Source: an uncultured Campylobacter sp.
Lineage (GTDB): Bacteria; Campylobacterota; Campylobacteria; Campylobacterales; Campylobacteraceae
Direction of reading: 5' to 3'
DNA: 64,000 nucleotides
Assembly (NCBI RefSeq): GCF_937959485.1
Contig: NZ_CALGPY010000014.1
Span: forward strand, 62,001 to 126,000
Shown here: piece by piece, positions 35,474-43,984 of the stretch
Position numbering within the stretch: the stretch's first letter is position 1
How the letters are laid out: every line of letters starts with the position of its first letter
Program-made: the position numbers and the translations under genes
Notes under the pieces: generated by a model
The model's input: only the letters and a program-made list of their open reading frames with translations
Told to the model about the DNA's origin: nothing
The model's database searches: none

Positions 35474-35962
35474 TTACATTTTTTTGGCGTTTTTTAAGAT
35501 CCATTCGCTGATACCCGCAGCGTCGTCGATGTCGAAATTTACCGGGCAAAACTTATCCATCTGCTCGCCGTTTAAATTTGAAGCGATCGCGTCCGAAAAT
35601 GGCAGATACGCCGGATCGATCTTGTCGCGAAATAGGCTTATGCGCGGCAGCGGCAGCGTCTTTAGCCCCTCTACGAGCAGGATATCAAACTCGCCTAGCA
35701 TCCGCACAACCTCGTCAATCTGCATACAGCGCTGCGAAAAATAGCTCGTCCGCGTCGGGCTCATCACGACGGTTTCGGCGCCGAGCTCGCTAAATTTGGC
35801 GCTGTCCTTGCCCTCTACGTCGAAGCGCGCCTTATCGCCAGGATCGTGCTTTACGATCGCAGTCCGTAGTCCGCTAGCGATAAAAATTTTAGCGATCTTG
35901 CAGATTAGCGTCGTTTTGCCGCTGTTGGAAGGGCCTGAAAATGCGATAACAAGTCTTTTCAT
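35474..35962 (-). CDS. mobB: Molybdopterin-guanine dinucleotide biosynthesis protein B
   Basis: A 162-residue P-loop GTP-binding protein (FSGPSNSGKTTLICKIA, Walker A at residues 8-17) that assists attachment of GMP to molybdopterin for molybdoenzymes. DILLVEGLKTLPLPRISLFR is the conserved downstream region of MobB. It ends 9 bases before fbp on the same strand. Its start at 35962 is about 100 bases from the divergent lipoprotein gene, so the shared gap probably holds both promoters. Confidence 0.92.
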   Translation of the reverse strand: MKRLVIAFSGPSNSGKTTLICKIAKIFIASGLRTAIVKHDPGDKARFDVEGKDSAKFSELGAETVVMSPTRTSYFSQRCMQIDEVVRMLGEFDILLVEGLKTLPLPRISLFRDKIDPAYLPFSDAIASNLNGEQMDKFCPVNFDIDDAAGISEWILKNAKKM

Positions 35963-36062
35963 TTTTAAAATCCGGCTTTTTAAGATGAGCAGATTGTAGC
36001 GAATTTAGCCTTTTAAAAAGCAAAATTCGTTAAAATGCGCCTAAAATTTCAAAGGAAGATCG

Positions 36063-36584
36063 ATGAAGAAATTTTATTTTAACGGCGCGCTAAACGGCCT
36101 GCTGAAGGGCTCGCTCTTAGCCGCGCTAGCGCTATTTTTAAACTCCTGCTCCGCAAACGATCCCCGTCACGATCCGCTTAAAAACGAGTTTCTTGCCTAC
36201 ACGCAAAAATTTGAATCGGTGCGCGCGGGCGATCGCTATTTGGCAGTGGCGACCTATCTAAATCCCGTCGCGCCCGAGCTTAGAAACGCCGCGGAGGACG
36301 AGGTGTTTTTGCTCACCTCCTATCCTAAAGAGATTCAGATCCGCGCGGTACAGATCAACGGCACAAACGCAAACGTAGTGCCGCTGAACGACGGCGATCC
36401 GCTTTTGCAAAAGGAGCTTTTTAAGATTGCTTGGGCGAGCCGCTACAAGATCACCGCGCCTAAGAGCGATAAGGACGAGCTGGTGCTTAGCTACCGCACC
36501 TCAAACGATCTGGATGCCACGATGAAATTTCGTAAAATTTCAAAGTCGCTGTATTGGCATCCGCAGATCGATCTGAAAGATTAA
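36063..36584 (+). CDS. Putative lipoprotein (Cj0842-like)
   Basis: A 173-residue protein with a lipoprotein signal: a basic start, hydrophobic stretch LLKGSLLAALALFLNSC and lipobox LNSC with the acylated Cys near residue 29. The mature part is soluble with no domain I recognise (RAGDRYLAVATYLNPV; KSLYWHPQIDL). In C. jejuni a lipoprotein gene also lies divergent to mobB. The AAAGGAAG ribosome site is well placed before ATG. It is probably co-transcribed with the next gene, 10 bases away. Confidence 0.82.
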   Translation: MKKFYFNGALNGLLKGSLLAALALFLNSCSANDPRHDPLKNEFLAYTQKFESVRAGDRYLAVATYLNPVAPELRNAAEDEVFLLTSYPKEIQIRAVQINGTNANVVPLNDGDPLLQKELFKIAWASRYKITAPKSDKDELVLSYRTSNDLDATMKFRKISKSLYWHPQIDLKD

Positions 36585-36594
36585 AGGAAAGAAG

Positions 36595-37551
36595 ATGGGT
36601 TACGATATAAGCTATCACGCGATCGGCAAAGATGAAATTTCGCAGTGGTATTTTAAGCCGCTAAAGCTCGCGCAGAAGGGAGATTTTGAGGCTATCGCCC
36701 AAATCGCGCGCGAAGCGGGGATGGACGAATTTTATGTAGAAAAATACGCGGACGGCTTCCGCTCGGCGCTGCAGTACGTCACGCAGGGGATTTTTAATAA
36801 AACGCACGGATTTCACCTCGCCGTGGCGCAGGGCTATTTTAGAGAGTATTTTTACACGCGCGGCACGGCGTTTAGCTTTTTAGCGGAGCAAAATCCAAAA
36901 TTTAAACCCTACATAAGCGATTGGCGCGAGGTTTTGCCGAAGGAATTTTTAGCGGAATTTAGCGGCGAAATTCACAACGAGATCATCGAAAACTACTGCT
37001 GCGGCGCGTATCTTGGCGCTGCTGGAGTGCAAAATTTATTGCGCGATTATGAGGCGGGCGGCGAGATAAAAGAGGCGATAGATGAGTTTTATGCGCAGAA
37101 TTTGCCCGTGTTTTTAAACGCGCTAAATTTGGCTGCGGAGCTTGAAGTAGGGCTGCTTGAGGCTACCGAGGTGGTTGAGCCCAATCCGATCGATCTGAAT
37201 AGCTCCGAGTCGTTTTCAAATCTTTTTAATTGCGATACGCAGGGCGCGCTGATCTATGCTGAAATCGCCGCGCAGCAGATCGACGAGGCGATAGAGCGAG
37301 ATAAGGCAGGCGGAGGCGGTACGACGGGCGGAGAGAATTTTGCCTTGCGCGGCGCCAATGCGACGGGCGGCGGCAGTGTGGTGAAGGCGGATGGCGGCGC
37401 AATGAAGGCAAGCAGCGAGAATTCTGTCCCGTGCAGCGGCGATGGTATGGAGGGCGGCAGCGAAAATTCCGCCGCAGAAGATCATAAAGACGCAACCTCC
37501 GCAGGCGGCGAAAAGTCGCTTTTCGGCAAGATCAAAGGGCTTTTTAAATAG
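36595..37551 (+). CDS. Conserved hypothetical protein with Gly/Ser-rich tail
   Basis: A 318-residue soluble protein I do not recognise. Residues 1-230 look like a folded, mostly helical domain (GYDISYHAIGKDEISQWYF; SGEIHNEIIENYCCGAYLG). Residues about 235-305 are a low-complexity Gly/Ser/Ala stretch with repeated SENS and NFA pieces, similar in style to the inserts in other genes here. A short basic end (LFGKIKGLFK) follows. The ribosome site AAAGGAAAGAAG lies before ATG. It follows the lipoprotein gene directly. Confidence 0.78.
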   Translation: MGYDISYHAIGKDEISQWYFKPLKLAQKGDFEAIAQIAREAGMDEFYVEKYADGFRSALQYVTQGIFNKTHGFHLAVAQGYFREYFYTRGTAFSFLAEQNPKFKPYISDWREVLPKEFLAEFSGEIHNEIIENYCCGAYLGAAGVQNLLRDYEAGGEIKEAIDEFYAQNLPVFLNALNLAAELEVGLLEATEVVEPNPIDLNSSESFSNLFNCDTQGALIYAEIAAQQIDEAIERDKAGGGGTTGGENFALRGANATGGGSVVKADGGAMKASSENSVPCSGDGMEGGSENSAAEDHKDATSAGGEKSLFGKIKGLFK

Positions 37552-37937
37552 CAATTTGATCGCTAAATTTAAAGTATTCGCGCGGAGTTAAGATTGTAAA
37601 ATTAAATCATCCCGCGCTCGCGAGCTCTGTGCCGCGCGGTTAAATTTAGCTAAAACGGCGTGGCAAAGAGGTGCGGATTTAGAATTTAAAACTTGCCGAA
37701 ATTTTAAAACGGCGGCTTGCATATCCAAAGCTTTAAAGCGTCGCAAATGGGCCGCAAAAACGGCTAAATTAAACTCGCCGCAACCTTTGCGGCGGGTAAT
37801 CTGCGAATAGCTTATCTGTTTAAATTCCATAGCCGAAAGTGCCCGATTTGATTTCACGCTACTTAAAATTTTATGCTCGGGCGCTAATTTTAATCGCTCA
37901 CAAAACGCCGCGATAAAATTTCAATAAATTTTGGATT
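37552..37937. other. 386-base spacer without a gene
   Basis: AT-word-rich sequence with several AAATTT/AAATTA motifs. A minus-strand frame at 37588-37857 lacks a ribosome site and protein-like composition, so I leave it uncalled. Confidence 0.5.
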
Positions 37938-38180
37938 TTAAAGCTCGTCGCCCCAGAAATAAAGCTCGAAAAAAGCAAGCGCAAAGATAAAAAAGACTAT
38001 CAGCGCCGCGCCGCCTGCTCGGACGTAGCTATCGTCTCCTGCGCCGAATTGTACGCAATACGCAAACGCCATAAAAAACAGGCAAGTCGCTAAATTTGCG
38101 GAGCGTTTCTTCTCGTCTTTCAATGACGATACGCACAAAACGGCGGCTACTATGAGAACTGCGGTCGCGATAATTTGCAT
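37938..38180 (-). CDS. Small three-segment membrane protein
   Basis: An 80-residue protein of three hydrophobic segments (IIATAVLIVAAVLCVSSL, LATCLFFMAFAYCVQF and AGGAALIVFFIFALAFFELYF) and a short acidic end. An AAAGG element lies upstream of the minus-strand ATG. It lies alone between two non-coding stretches, so evidence is modest, but the clean alternation of hydrophobic and charged residues supports a real gene. Function is unknown. Confidence 0.6.
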   Translation of the reverse strand: MQIIATAVLIVAAVLCVSSLKDEKKRSANLATCLFFMAFAYCVQFGAGDDSYVRAGGAALIVFFIFALAFFELYFWGDEL

Positions 38181-38427
38181 GGCGTGCAGCCTTTCGTGTA
38201 GAGCAGAAATAACCTTTGGTTAGCGTCAAGAGATAAAATTTCACTACTGAAGTCAAAATAAATTCCGCACGATTTTATAACGCATTGCCTACTCGTGCGG
38301 TAAAATTTCGCCGTTTTGATCTGCCAGTCTAAGCTCTTGGCGGGCAAATTTCGCGCTTTTGAGGCGGCGGCTTTTAAAATTTCTCGCTCGCCGCCTCTTA
38401 AAATCATCCTTCAAGCCCGCTGCTGGC

Positions 38428-40092
38428 TTAGCGAAAGTCGTCGCTTCTACTCGGTATCAGCAGGTCTTGCAGCTCCTGCTGCACCGAGACTTTCGCGCGC
38501 GGATCGAGGATCTGCGAGTAGATGATAAAATTTGCAAGCACCTTTTTGCCGTAGTCCCTGCTCTCGGCATACGGCACGAGCTCCATGCTAAGCCACGGCT
38601 CAAATTTGCCCTTATTAAACATATCGCCGCGCTGAAGCATCTTTTTGACGAGCCCGAGCCCGCCGTTGTAAGCGTATGCGATGAAAACAGGACTGTAAAT
38701 TTTACGCTCCAGCCAGTCGATGTGGATGTTGGCGAAGCGGTAAGCGACCTCGGGGCGGAACATATCGTCTTGATCGAAGCCCGCGATCGCAAGCTGTTTT
38801 TTGCCGATGTCGTTAGCCAAAAACGGCATAAACTGCATCATCCCAAGCGCATACGAGGTGGAAACGGCGCTTGGGATAAAGCGGCTCTCTTGGCGAGCGA
38901 GCGCTAAAATTAGCGCTTTGCGGCGGTTATCGCCGTCGCCGATATACTCCATAAACGGCGTCGGATAGAAGTTATCCTTACCGCCGCTTGCTTTATTCAT
39001 GACGTACGAGTACTCGCCGATGCTTTGCTTGGTGTCGAATTTTTTGGCAAATTCCAAAAGCTGCGGGCGTGACATCCGATCAGCGCTATTTTTTGTGCGA
39101 ACCCAAGCGAAAGGATCGGTGATATCGTAGCCTTCGATGGAATTTTTAGCGGGGTTTGGGATGATGATGTTTAAATTTTTATTTCCCAAGACCTCTTTGG
39201 CGTACAGCGCGTAGAGGCTGTAGTATTCGCTTACAGCCAGCTCTTTTAAGACGTTTTGATCTCCGCTTAGCAGATAGATCCAAAATTTCGCATTGTGCAC
39301 ATCGTGAGGCTTCTCAAAGCTCGCCGCCGCGCGGCTAAAAAATGCAAGCGCCACCCCTTCGTCGCCCTGCATGACGGCATTTACGCCCAGCATAAACGCT
39401 ACGTCCTTTTCTACAGCCGACGGATCGACGCCCGTGAGCGAGCGGCGCAAGTGTGGGTATTTGCGGTTGATTAGCGCATCGTTGAGAACCGCTTTGAAGC
39501 CTTTTTGCGAAGCCAGTTCGCTTACGAAGGCTGCGTCGGCGTCGATATCGATCAGAGCGTCCTTGCCCGCACCTTTTAAGTAGTCGTAATATAAAAAGTA
39601 GTTTTGCGCGTTGCGACTTTGCATAAAATACTCGCTTGGATTTTCGTCGTTAAATCCGCGCAGTAAATTTACGGCGTTTCGCGAAGCCGCGTCTTGGTAC
39701 TTTTCAAGCTGCGAAGCGAGCGTCTCGCGCACCGACGGGCTTAGCTTGGCGATAAAATTTGGATAGGAGCGCGCCTTTTTGCAGGTTAAATTTGCATCTA
39801 AAATATTAGTGGAGGTAACGCCTGCACATCGATCCGGACGCTTAGGAGCTTTGGCGATGCCGAAAATTCTATCGAGCTTATCTTTTAGCTTGCCTTTGTA
39901 GCGGAAGATACTCTGTTTTAAAATTTTAATCTCCGCTTTGTTGTATTTCGTCTCGTCGATCAAGCGATAGATATAATAATCCTTAGCTAGGGATTTGGGC
40001 TCGTTTTTGATCTCCTCGTAGCTTAAAATTTTACCGCCGGACACGGCGCACAGCAGTCCCAAAACAAGGCTAAATTTCAGAAATATTTTCAA
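38428..40092 (-). CDS. slt: Soluble lytic murein transglycosylase
   Basis: A 554-residue periplasmic enzyme with a signal peptide (KIFLKFSLVLGLLCAVSGG). Residues 25-370 form the helical repeat U- and L-type region. The C-terminal SLT catalytic domain has LALARQESRFIPSAVSTSYALG with the catalytic Glu, MMQFMPFLA, and AYNGGLGLVKKML. It cleaves the MurNAc-GlcNAc bond to leave 1,6-anhydro ends. It overlaps yggT by 4 bases, and the slt-yggT-gltX order on one strand agrees with C. jejuni. Confidence 0.94.
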   Translation of the reverse strand: MKIFLKFSLVLGLLCAVSGGKILSYEEIKNEPKSLAKDYYIYRLIDETKYNKAEIKILKQSIFRYKGKLKDKLDRIFGIAKAPKRPDRCAGVTSTNILDANLTCKKARSYPNFIAKLSPSVRETLASQLEKYQDAASRNAVNLLRGFNDENPSEYFMQSRNAQNYFLYYDYLKGAGKDALIDIDADAAFVSELASQKGFKAVLNDALINRKYPHLRRSLTGVDPSAVEKDVAFMLGVNAVMQGDEGVALAFFSRAAASFEKPHDVHNAKFWIYLLSGDQNVLKELAVSEYYSLYALYAKEVLGNKNLNIIIPNPAKNSIEGYDITDPFAWVRTKNSADRMSRPQLLEFAKKFDTKQSIGEYSYVMNKASGGKDNFYPTPFMEYIGDGDNRRKALILALARQESRFIPSAVSTSYALGMMQFMPFLANDIGKKQLAIAGFDQDDMFRPEVAYRFANIHIDWLERKIYSPVFIAYAYNGGLGLVKKMLQRGDMFNKGKFEPWLSMELVPYAESRDYGKKVLANFIIYSQILDPRAKVSVQQELQDLLIPSRSDDFR

Positions 40093-40385
40093 ATGACCGT
40101 CCTATTGATGATATAGATTATCGCGCTGTCAAAGAAGTTAAGCACGAGTAGGATAAGAAGCGGCGAAAGATCAAACCCGCCGAAAGTAGTAGGCAGATAG
40201 CGACGCACCAGCGCAAAAGCAGGCTCGGTAAGCGCAGAGATGACGCGGAAGATCTTATAAAATTTACCGAACGGATTTGGGCGGATGAAGCTCAAAACGC
40301 ATGCGATAAAGATCACGATCATATAGGCTTGCAGCGCGTAGTGTAGGGTGATGAGCGCGCCGTAGATCAGGCTGTTTGCTAGCAT
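40089..40385 (-). CDS. YggT family membrane protein
   Basis: A 98-residue protein with two YggT-type membrane regions. VIFIACVLSFIRPNPFGKFYKIFRVISALTEPAF has the conserved RPNP turn, and the C-terminal part (LSPLLILLVLNFFDSAIIYII) is a second hydrophobic segment. Its exact role is unknown; homologues relate to cell-envelope or osmotic functions. Overlaps with slt and gltX suggest translational coupling. Confidence 0.88.
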   Translation of the reverse strand: MLANSLIYGALITLHYALQAYMIVIFIACVLSFIRPNPFGKFYKIFRVISALTEPAFALVRRYLPTTFGGFDLSPLLILLVLNFFDSAIIYIINRTVI

Positions 40386-41686
40386 ACGATCTCCTTCAGA
40401 TCGGCGCGGATCAGCGGATACAGCTCGCTAAGCTCCGGTCCGTGCGGCGCGCCGGTTAGTAAAAACCTAAGCGGCATAAATAGGCTCTTGCCCTTTAAGC
40501 TTGTAGCCTGCGAAAGCGCCGCTTTGAAATCATTAAATTCTGCCGGTGCGCCGTTCGAGCTTAATAAATTTAAGATCGCCTCTCGCAGCGCCTGCGCCTG
40601 CGCCGCCCACTCCTGCGGGATATCTTTCGCGCCGTAGATCGCTGCGATCTTCTCTTTGATCTGCGGGATAAGGCTCGCTTCTTGAGTGTAAAATTTTATC
40701 AAAGGAGCAAATTTTGGCTCAAGCTCAAAAAGCTCCGCCAGGCGCTGCTCGCTTGCTTTTTTGATATGCTCGCGGTTTATAAAGGCGAGTTTGTCCTCGT
40801 CAAATTTCGCCGGGCTTTTTGAAATTTTAGCGATATCGAAAAACTCCACCGCCTCATCCATGCTAAAGACCTCGCGCGGCGTTTTGTTGCCCAGTAGGAT
40901 CAGATAATTCGCGATCGCCTCGGGTAGGTAGCCGCTTTGAAGCAGCCATTTTACCGAGGAGCTAGCTTCGCGCTTGCTCATCTTTTTGCCTTCGGAATTT
41001 AATATGATCGGCAGGTGCGCGTATTTGATCTCGCCGTCGTAGCCGAGGCTTTGGCGGATCCAGTTTTGCTTCGGCGTGTTTGAGACGTGATCCTCGCCGC
41101 GGATTACGAAGCTCACGCCCTGCATCATATCGTCGCAGGCGCAGGCGAAGTTATAGGTCGGCGTCTTGTCCGCGCGCATGATGACGAAGCTGTCGATGTT
41201 CTGCGGCTCAAATGAGATACGGCCTTTGATCGCATCGGTAAATTCCAGCGCGTGATCAGGCTTTTTAAGGCGGATAGTAAAGGGCCTCTCGCAGCCAAGC
41301 ACCTCTTCGTCGCTTAAATGCTCGCAGTGCCCGTCGTAGCGGTACGCCTCGCCTGCGTCTTTGGCGGCTTGCTTTTTCGCCTCAAGCTCCTCCTCGCTAC
41401 AAAAACAGCAAAACGCCTTTTTCTCAGAGAGCAGCTTAGCAGCGAACTGCTGATGAAATTTTAAATTTTTGCTTTGATAATACAGGCTCTGCCATTCAAT
41501 GCCGAAGCGCTTTAAAATTTCGATAATCTCTTGATCTTTGCCTTCGATATTGCGCGCAGTGTCGGTATCCTCGATGCGCAAAATAAAGCCGCTTTTATCT
41601 TGTAGCGAGCAGATGTAGTTAAAAATAGCCGCGCGTAAATTTCCGATATGCATATCGCCGGTGGGCGACGGAGCGAAGCGATACAA
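40379..41686 (-). CDS. gltX: Glutamyl-tRNA synthetase
   Basis: A 435-residue class I aminoacyl-tRNA synthetase. The HIGH region is FAPSPTGDMHIGNLRAAIFNY at the N-terminus and the KMSKS region is GKKMSKREASSSV near residue 237. FILRIEDTD and VIRGEDHVSNTPKQ are also present. Length is short-normal. Epsilonproteobacteria often carry two GltX proteins, one charging tRNA-Gln for amidation; which this is cannot be decided here. It is divergent from mscL, with a shared promoter gap at 41687-41800. Confidence 0.95.
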   Translation of the reverse strand: MYRFAPSPTGDMHIGNLRAAIFNYICSLQDKSGFILRIEDTDTARNIEGKDQEIIEILKRFGIEWQSLYYQSKNLKFHQQFAAKLLSEKKAFCCFCSEEELEAKKQAAKDAGEAYRYDGHCEHLSDEEVLGCERPFTIRLKKPDHALEFTDAIKGRISFEPQNIDSFVIMRADKTPTYNFACACDDMMQGVSFVIRGEDHVSNTPKQNWIRQSLGYDGEIKYAHLPIILNSEGKKMSKREASSSVKWLLQSGYLPEAIANYLILLGNKTPREVFSMDEAVEFFDIAKISKSPAKFDEDKLAFINREHIKKASEQRLAELFELEPKFAPLIKFYTQEASLIPQIKEKIAAIYGAKDIPQEWAAQAQALREAILNLLSSNGAPAEFNDFKAALSQATSLKGKSLFMPLRFLLTGAPHGPELSELYPLIRADLKEIVC

Positions 41687-41800
41687 TTTAGGTCCTTTGG
41701 GTTTAAATTTAAGCTGGGATTATACTTTTTACTTCCTAATAAAAAGCAAAAACAAAGCAAAAATAGGCTAATATCGGCGCATCTTATCTAAGGAGACAAT

Positions 41801-42205
41801 ATGAGTTTCATTCAGGAATTCAAAGAATTTGCGATGAAAGGCAACGTCATCGATATGGCGGTGGGCGTCGTCATCGGCGGGGCTTTCGGCAAGATCGTAA
41901 CCTCGCTCGTAAGCGACATCATGATGCCGGTTTTAGGACTTCTTATGGGAGGCATGAATTTTACAGATCTTAAGATCGTGCTGAAAGAAGCGGTAGGGCA
42001 GACCCCGGCCGTTACGATAAACTACGGCTCGTTTATCCAGGTAACGGTCGATTTTATAATCATCGCGTTTTGTATATTCTGCGCGATCAAGGCGATCAAT
42101 AAGCTTAAAAAGCCCGCCGAGCCTGCGCCGGAGCCTGCCGCACCTGCCGAGCCTAGCGAAGAGATTAAACTTCTTACCGAGATAAGAGACCTGCTTAAAA
42201 AATAG
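41801..42205 (+). CDS. mscL: Large-conductance mechanosensitive channel
   Basis: A 134-residue inner-membrane channel that opens under membrane tension to release solutes. The amphipathic N-terminus FIQEFKEFAMKGNVIDMAVG precedes TM1 (VVIGGAFGKIVTSLVSDIMMPVLGLL). TM2 is FIQVTVDFIIIAFCIFCAI. The C-terminal helix has a proline/alanine-rich linker (PAEPAPEPAAPAEPSEE) and ends EIRDLLKK, typical of MscL. An AAGGAGA ribosome site precedes ATG 41801. Only 9 bases separate it from the Crp/Fnr gene. Confidence 0.96.
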   Translation: MSFIQEFKEFAMKGNVIDMAVGVVIGGAFGKIVTSLVSDIMMPVLGLLMGGMNFTDLKIVLKEAVGQTPAVTINYGSFIQVTVDFIIIAFCIFCAIKAINKLKKPAEPAPEPAAPAEPSEEIKLLTEIRDLLKK

Positions 42206-42214
42206 GTTACGGCG

Positions 42215-42853
42215 ATGCTTGAGAGAATTCCTTATTTTAAAGCTCTAAGCGCAGCGCAAATCGATCGTTTGGAACAGATTAGCATCCATAAAAGCTACAA
42301 AAAGGGCGAAATTTTATTTTTCGAGGGCGAGCGCTCGCAGTATCTATTAATCCTGCTAAAAGGAATTTTAAAAATCTATAAAACCTCCGCAAAGGGGCGT
42401 GAGATCCATATGCGCGAGATCCGCCCCATCTCGCTCGTGGCAGAGATGGTAAATTTCGAAGAGACGAGCTATCCTGCAAGCGGCGTGTTTTCGACAAACG
42501 GTGAGGTGCTAAAGATCGATTATGAAAAATTTAAAAACGAGTTTATGAGCGATCCAAAGATTTGCCTGGAGCTTTTAAAATCGATGTCTGAGAAGATCCG
42601 AGCGCTAAATGCGGTCTTTGATAATCAAGTCGTGCTTAACTGCGACGGCAAGATCGCTAAGTTTATCAGCGAGAATTTCGATATTTTTATGAGCACGAAA
42701 TACACCAGAATAGCTAAAATTCTAAATGTCACCCCCGAGACCTTCTCGCGCACCATCACTAAATTTAAAAAGAGCGGCGCGCTAATTTTAGACGATAAGC
42801 AAGAAATCACGGGCTTTGATAAAGATAAGCTGGACGAGTATATCCAAGGCTAG
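42215..42853 (+). CDS. Crp/Fnr family transcription regulator
   Basis: A 212-residue regulator. The N-terminal cyclic-nucleotide-binding-like beta barrel (SYKKGEILFFEGERSQYLLILLKGILKIY) lacks the Cys cluster of FNR. The helix-turn-helix at the C-terminus is RIAKILNVTPETFSRTITKFKKSGAL, matching the CRP-family recognition region. It lies between mscL and a metallophosphoesterase, which fixes no function. Effector and targets are unknown. Confidence 0.86.
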   Translation: MLERIPYFKALSAAQIDRLEQISIHKSYKKGEILFFEGERSQYLLILLKGILKIYKTSAKGREIHMREIRPISLVAEMVNFEETSYPASGVFSTNGEVLKIDYEKFKNEFMSDPKICLELLKSMSEKIRALNAVFDNQVVLNCDGKIAKFISENFDIFMSTKYTRIAKILNVTPETFSRTITKFKKSGALILDDKQEITGFDKDKLDEYIQG

Positions 42854-42856
42854 AGT

Positions 42857-43984
42857 TTGAAAAGCGCCTATATTTTCCCAATCGTCGGCACAGTTTTATT
42901 TCTGTTTTTTAATCTTTACATCTACAGATCGATCAGCGCGCGCTTTACGCCATATAAAGGCTTCGCTACGTTTCGCCCCGTCCTGATTTTGCTTTGCGTT
43001 GCTTTGGCGATTTTAGATGCGATATTTTTTGCGGGTTTTGGGCTTAATGGAAGCTTTAAAAACGAGCTGCTCTATAAAGCTTGCGTATTTTGCATGGCAG
43101 CGTCCTTTTCGCTCTTTTTTATCTGCCTTGCTTACGATGTGCTAAGCGCCGCTGCGCATGTAGTTAAATTTAGCCAAAACAGGCGAAAATTTTTAAAAAC
43201 CTTTATCGACATAACCTTCGTAATAATGGCGTTTAGCTATATTTTTAAGGGGCTTTATAATGCACTAAAAATTCCAAAAATCACCGAGCGCGAAATAAAA
43301 ATCAAAAACTTAGCTCGCGAGCTAAGCTTCGTCGTCATCTCGGACGTGCATCTGGGCGAGTTTTTGAAAAAGGAATTTTTGCAAGGCGTCGTAGCGCAGA
43401 TAAACTCACTAAATTACGATGCGCTGCTGATCGTGGGCGATATGTTTGATCTGCGCTCGGATGAGCTCGGGGATATTTTGCAGCCTCTTGAGGCGATCAA
43501 AAAGCCTATCTTTTTCGTCACTGGCAACCACGAGTATTACCGCGGCGACGCAAGCGGGCTTATCGCGGCAATGCAAAAAGCGGGCGTGCGCGTGCTGCAA
43601 AACGAAAGCGTGGAATTTGAAGGGCTAAATTTAATGGGCGTGCACGATCTTAGCGGCCTTCGCTTCGGATATATGCAGCCCGATCTCGGCGCTGCGCTAG
43701 TGCAGGTGGATCCCGATAAGCCTAAAATTTTACTCGCGCATCAGCCAAAATACGTCGTGGATTTCGTGCGCGACGAGGTCGATCTGTGCATCTGCGGGCA
43801 CACGCACGCGGGGCAAATTTTCCCGTGGACGCTTTTGGTGCTGCTTAGCCAGAAGTATCTTTACGGGCTGTATAACGACGGGCTGAAGCAAATTTACGTA
43901 AGCAGCGGCGTAGGGTTTTGGGGCCCGCCGATAAGGGTCTTTGCTGATGCCGAGATCGCGCTGCTTAAGCTTAGAAAGGCATAG
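42857..43984 (+). CDS. Membrane-anchored metallophosphoesterase
   Basis: A 375-residue protein with three to four N-terminal membrane segments (residues 1-130) followed by a calcineurin-like phosphoesterase domain. The metal motifs appear in order: VVISDVHLGEF, IVGDMFDLRS, FFVTGNHEYYRG and CICGHTHAGQIFPW. TTG 42857 is the likely start, after an AAGG ribosome element and only 3 bases past the regulator's stop. YaeI-type lipid or nucleotide phosphatases are relatives; the substrate is not known. It abuts psd with no gap. Confidence 0.86.
   Translation: MKSAYIFPIVGTVLFLFFNLYIYRSISARFTPYKGFATFRPVLILLCVALAILDAIFFAGFGLNGSFKNELLYKACVFCMAASFSLFFICLAYDVLSAAAHVVKFSQNRRKFLKTFIDITFVIMAFSYIFKGLYNALKIPKITEREIKIKNLARELSFVVISDVHLGEFLKKEFLQGVVAQINSLNYDALLIVGDMFDLRSDELGDILQPLEAIKKPIFFVTGNHEYYRGDASGLIAAMQKAGVRVLQNESVEFEGLNLMGVHDLSGLRFGYMQPDLGAALVQVDPDKPKILLAHQPKYVVDFVRDEVDLCICGHTHAGQIFPWTLLVLLSQKYLYGLYNDGLKQIYVSSGVGFWGPPIRVFADAEIALLKLRKA

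Noticed and set aside
38359..38907. 182-codon open frame on the + strand
   Set aside because: It lies antisense within slt, a clearly recognised gene, and has a composition typical of a reverse-strand shadow.
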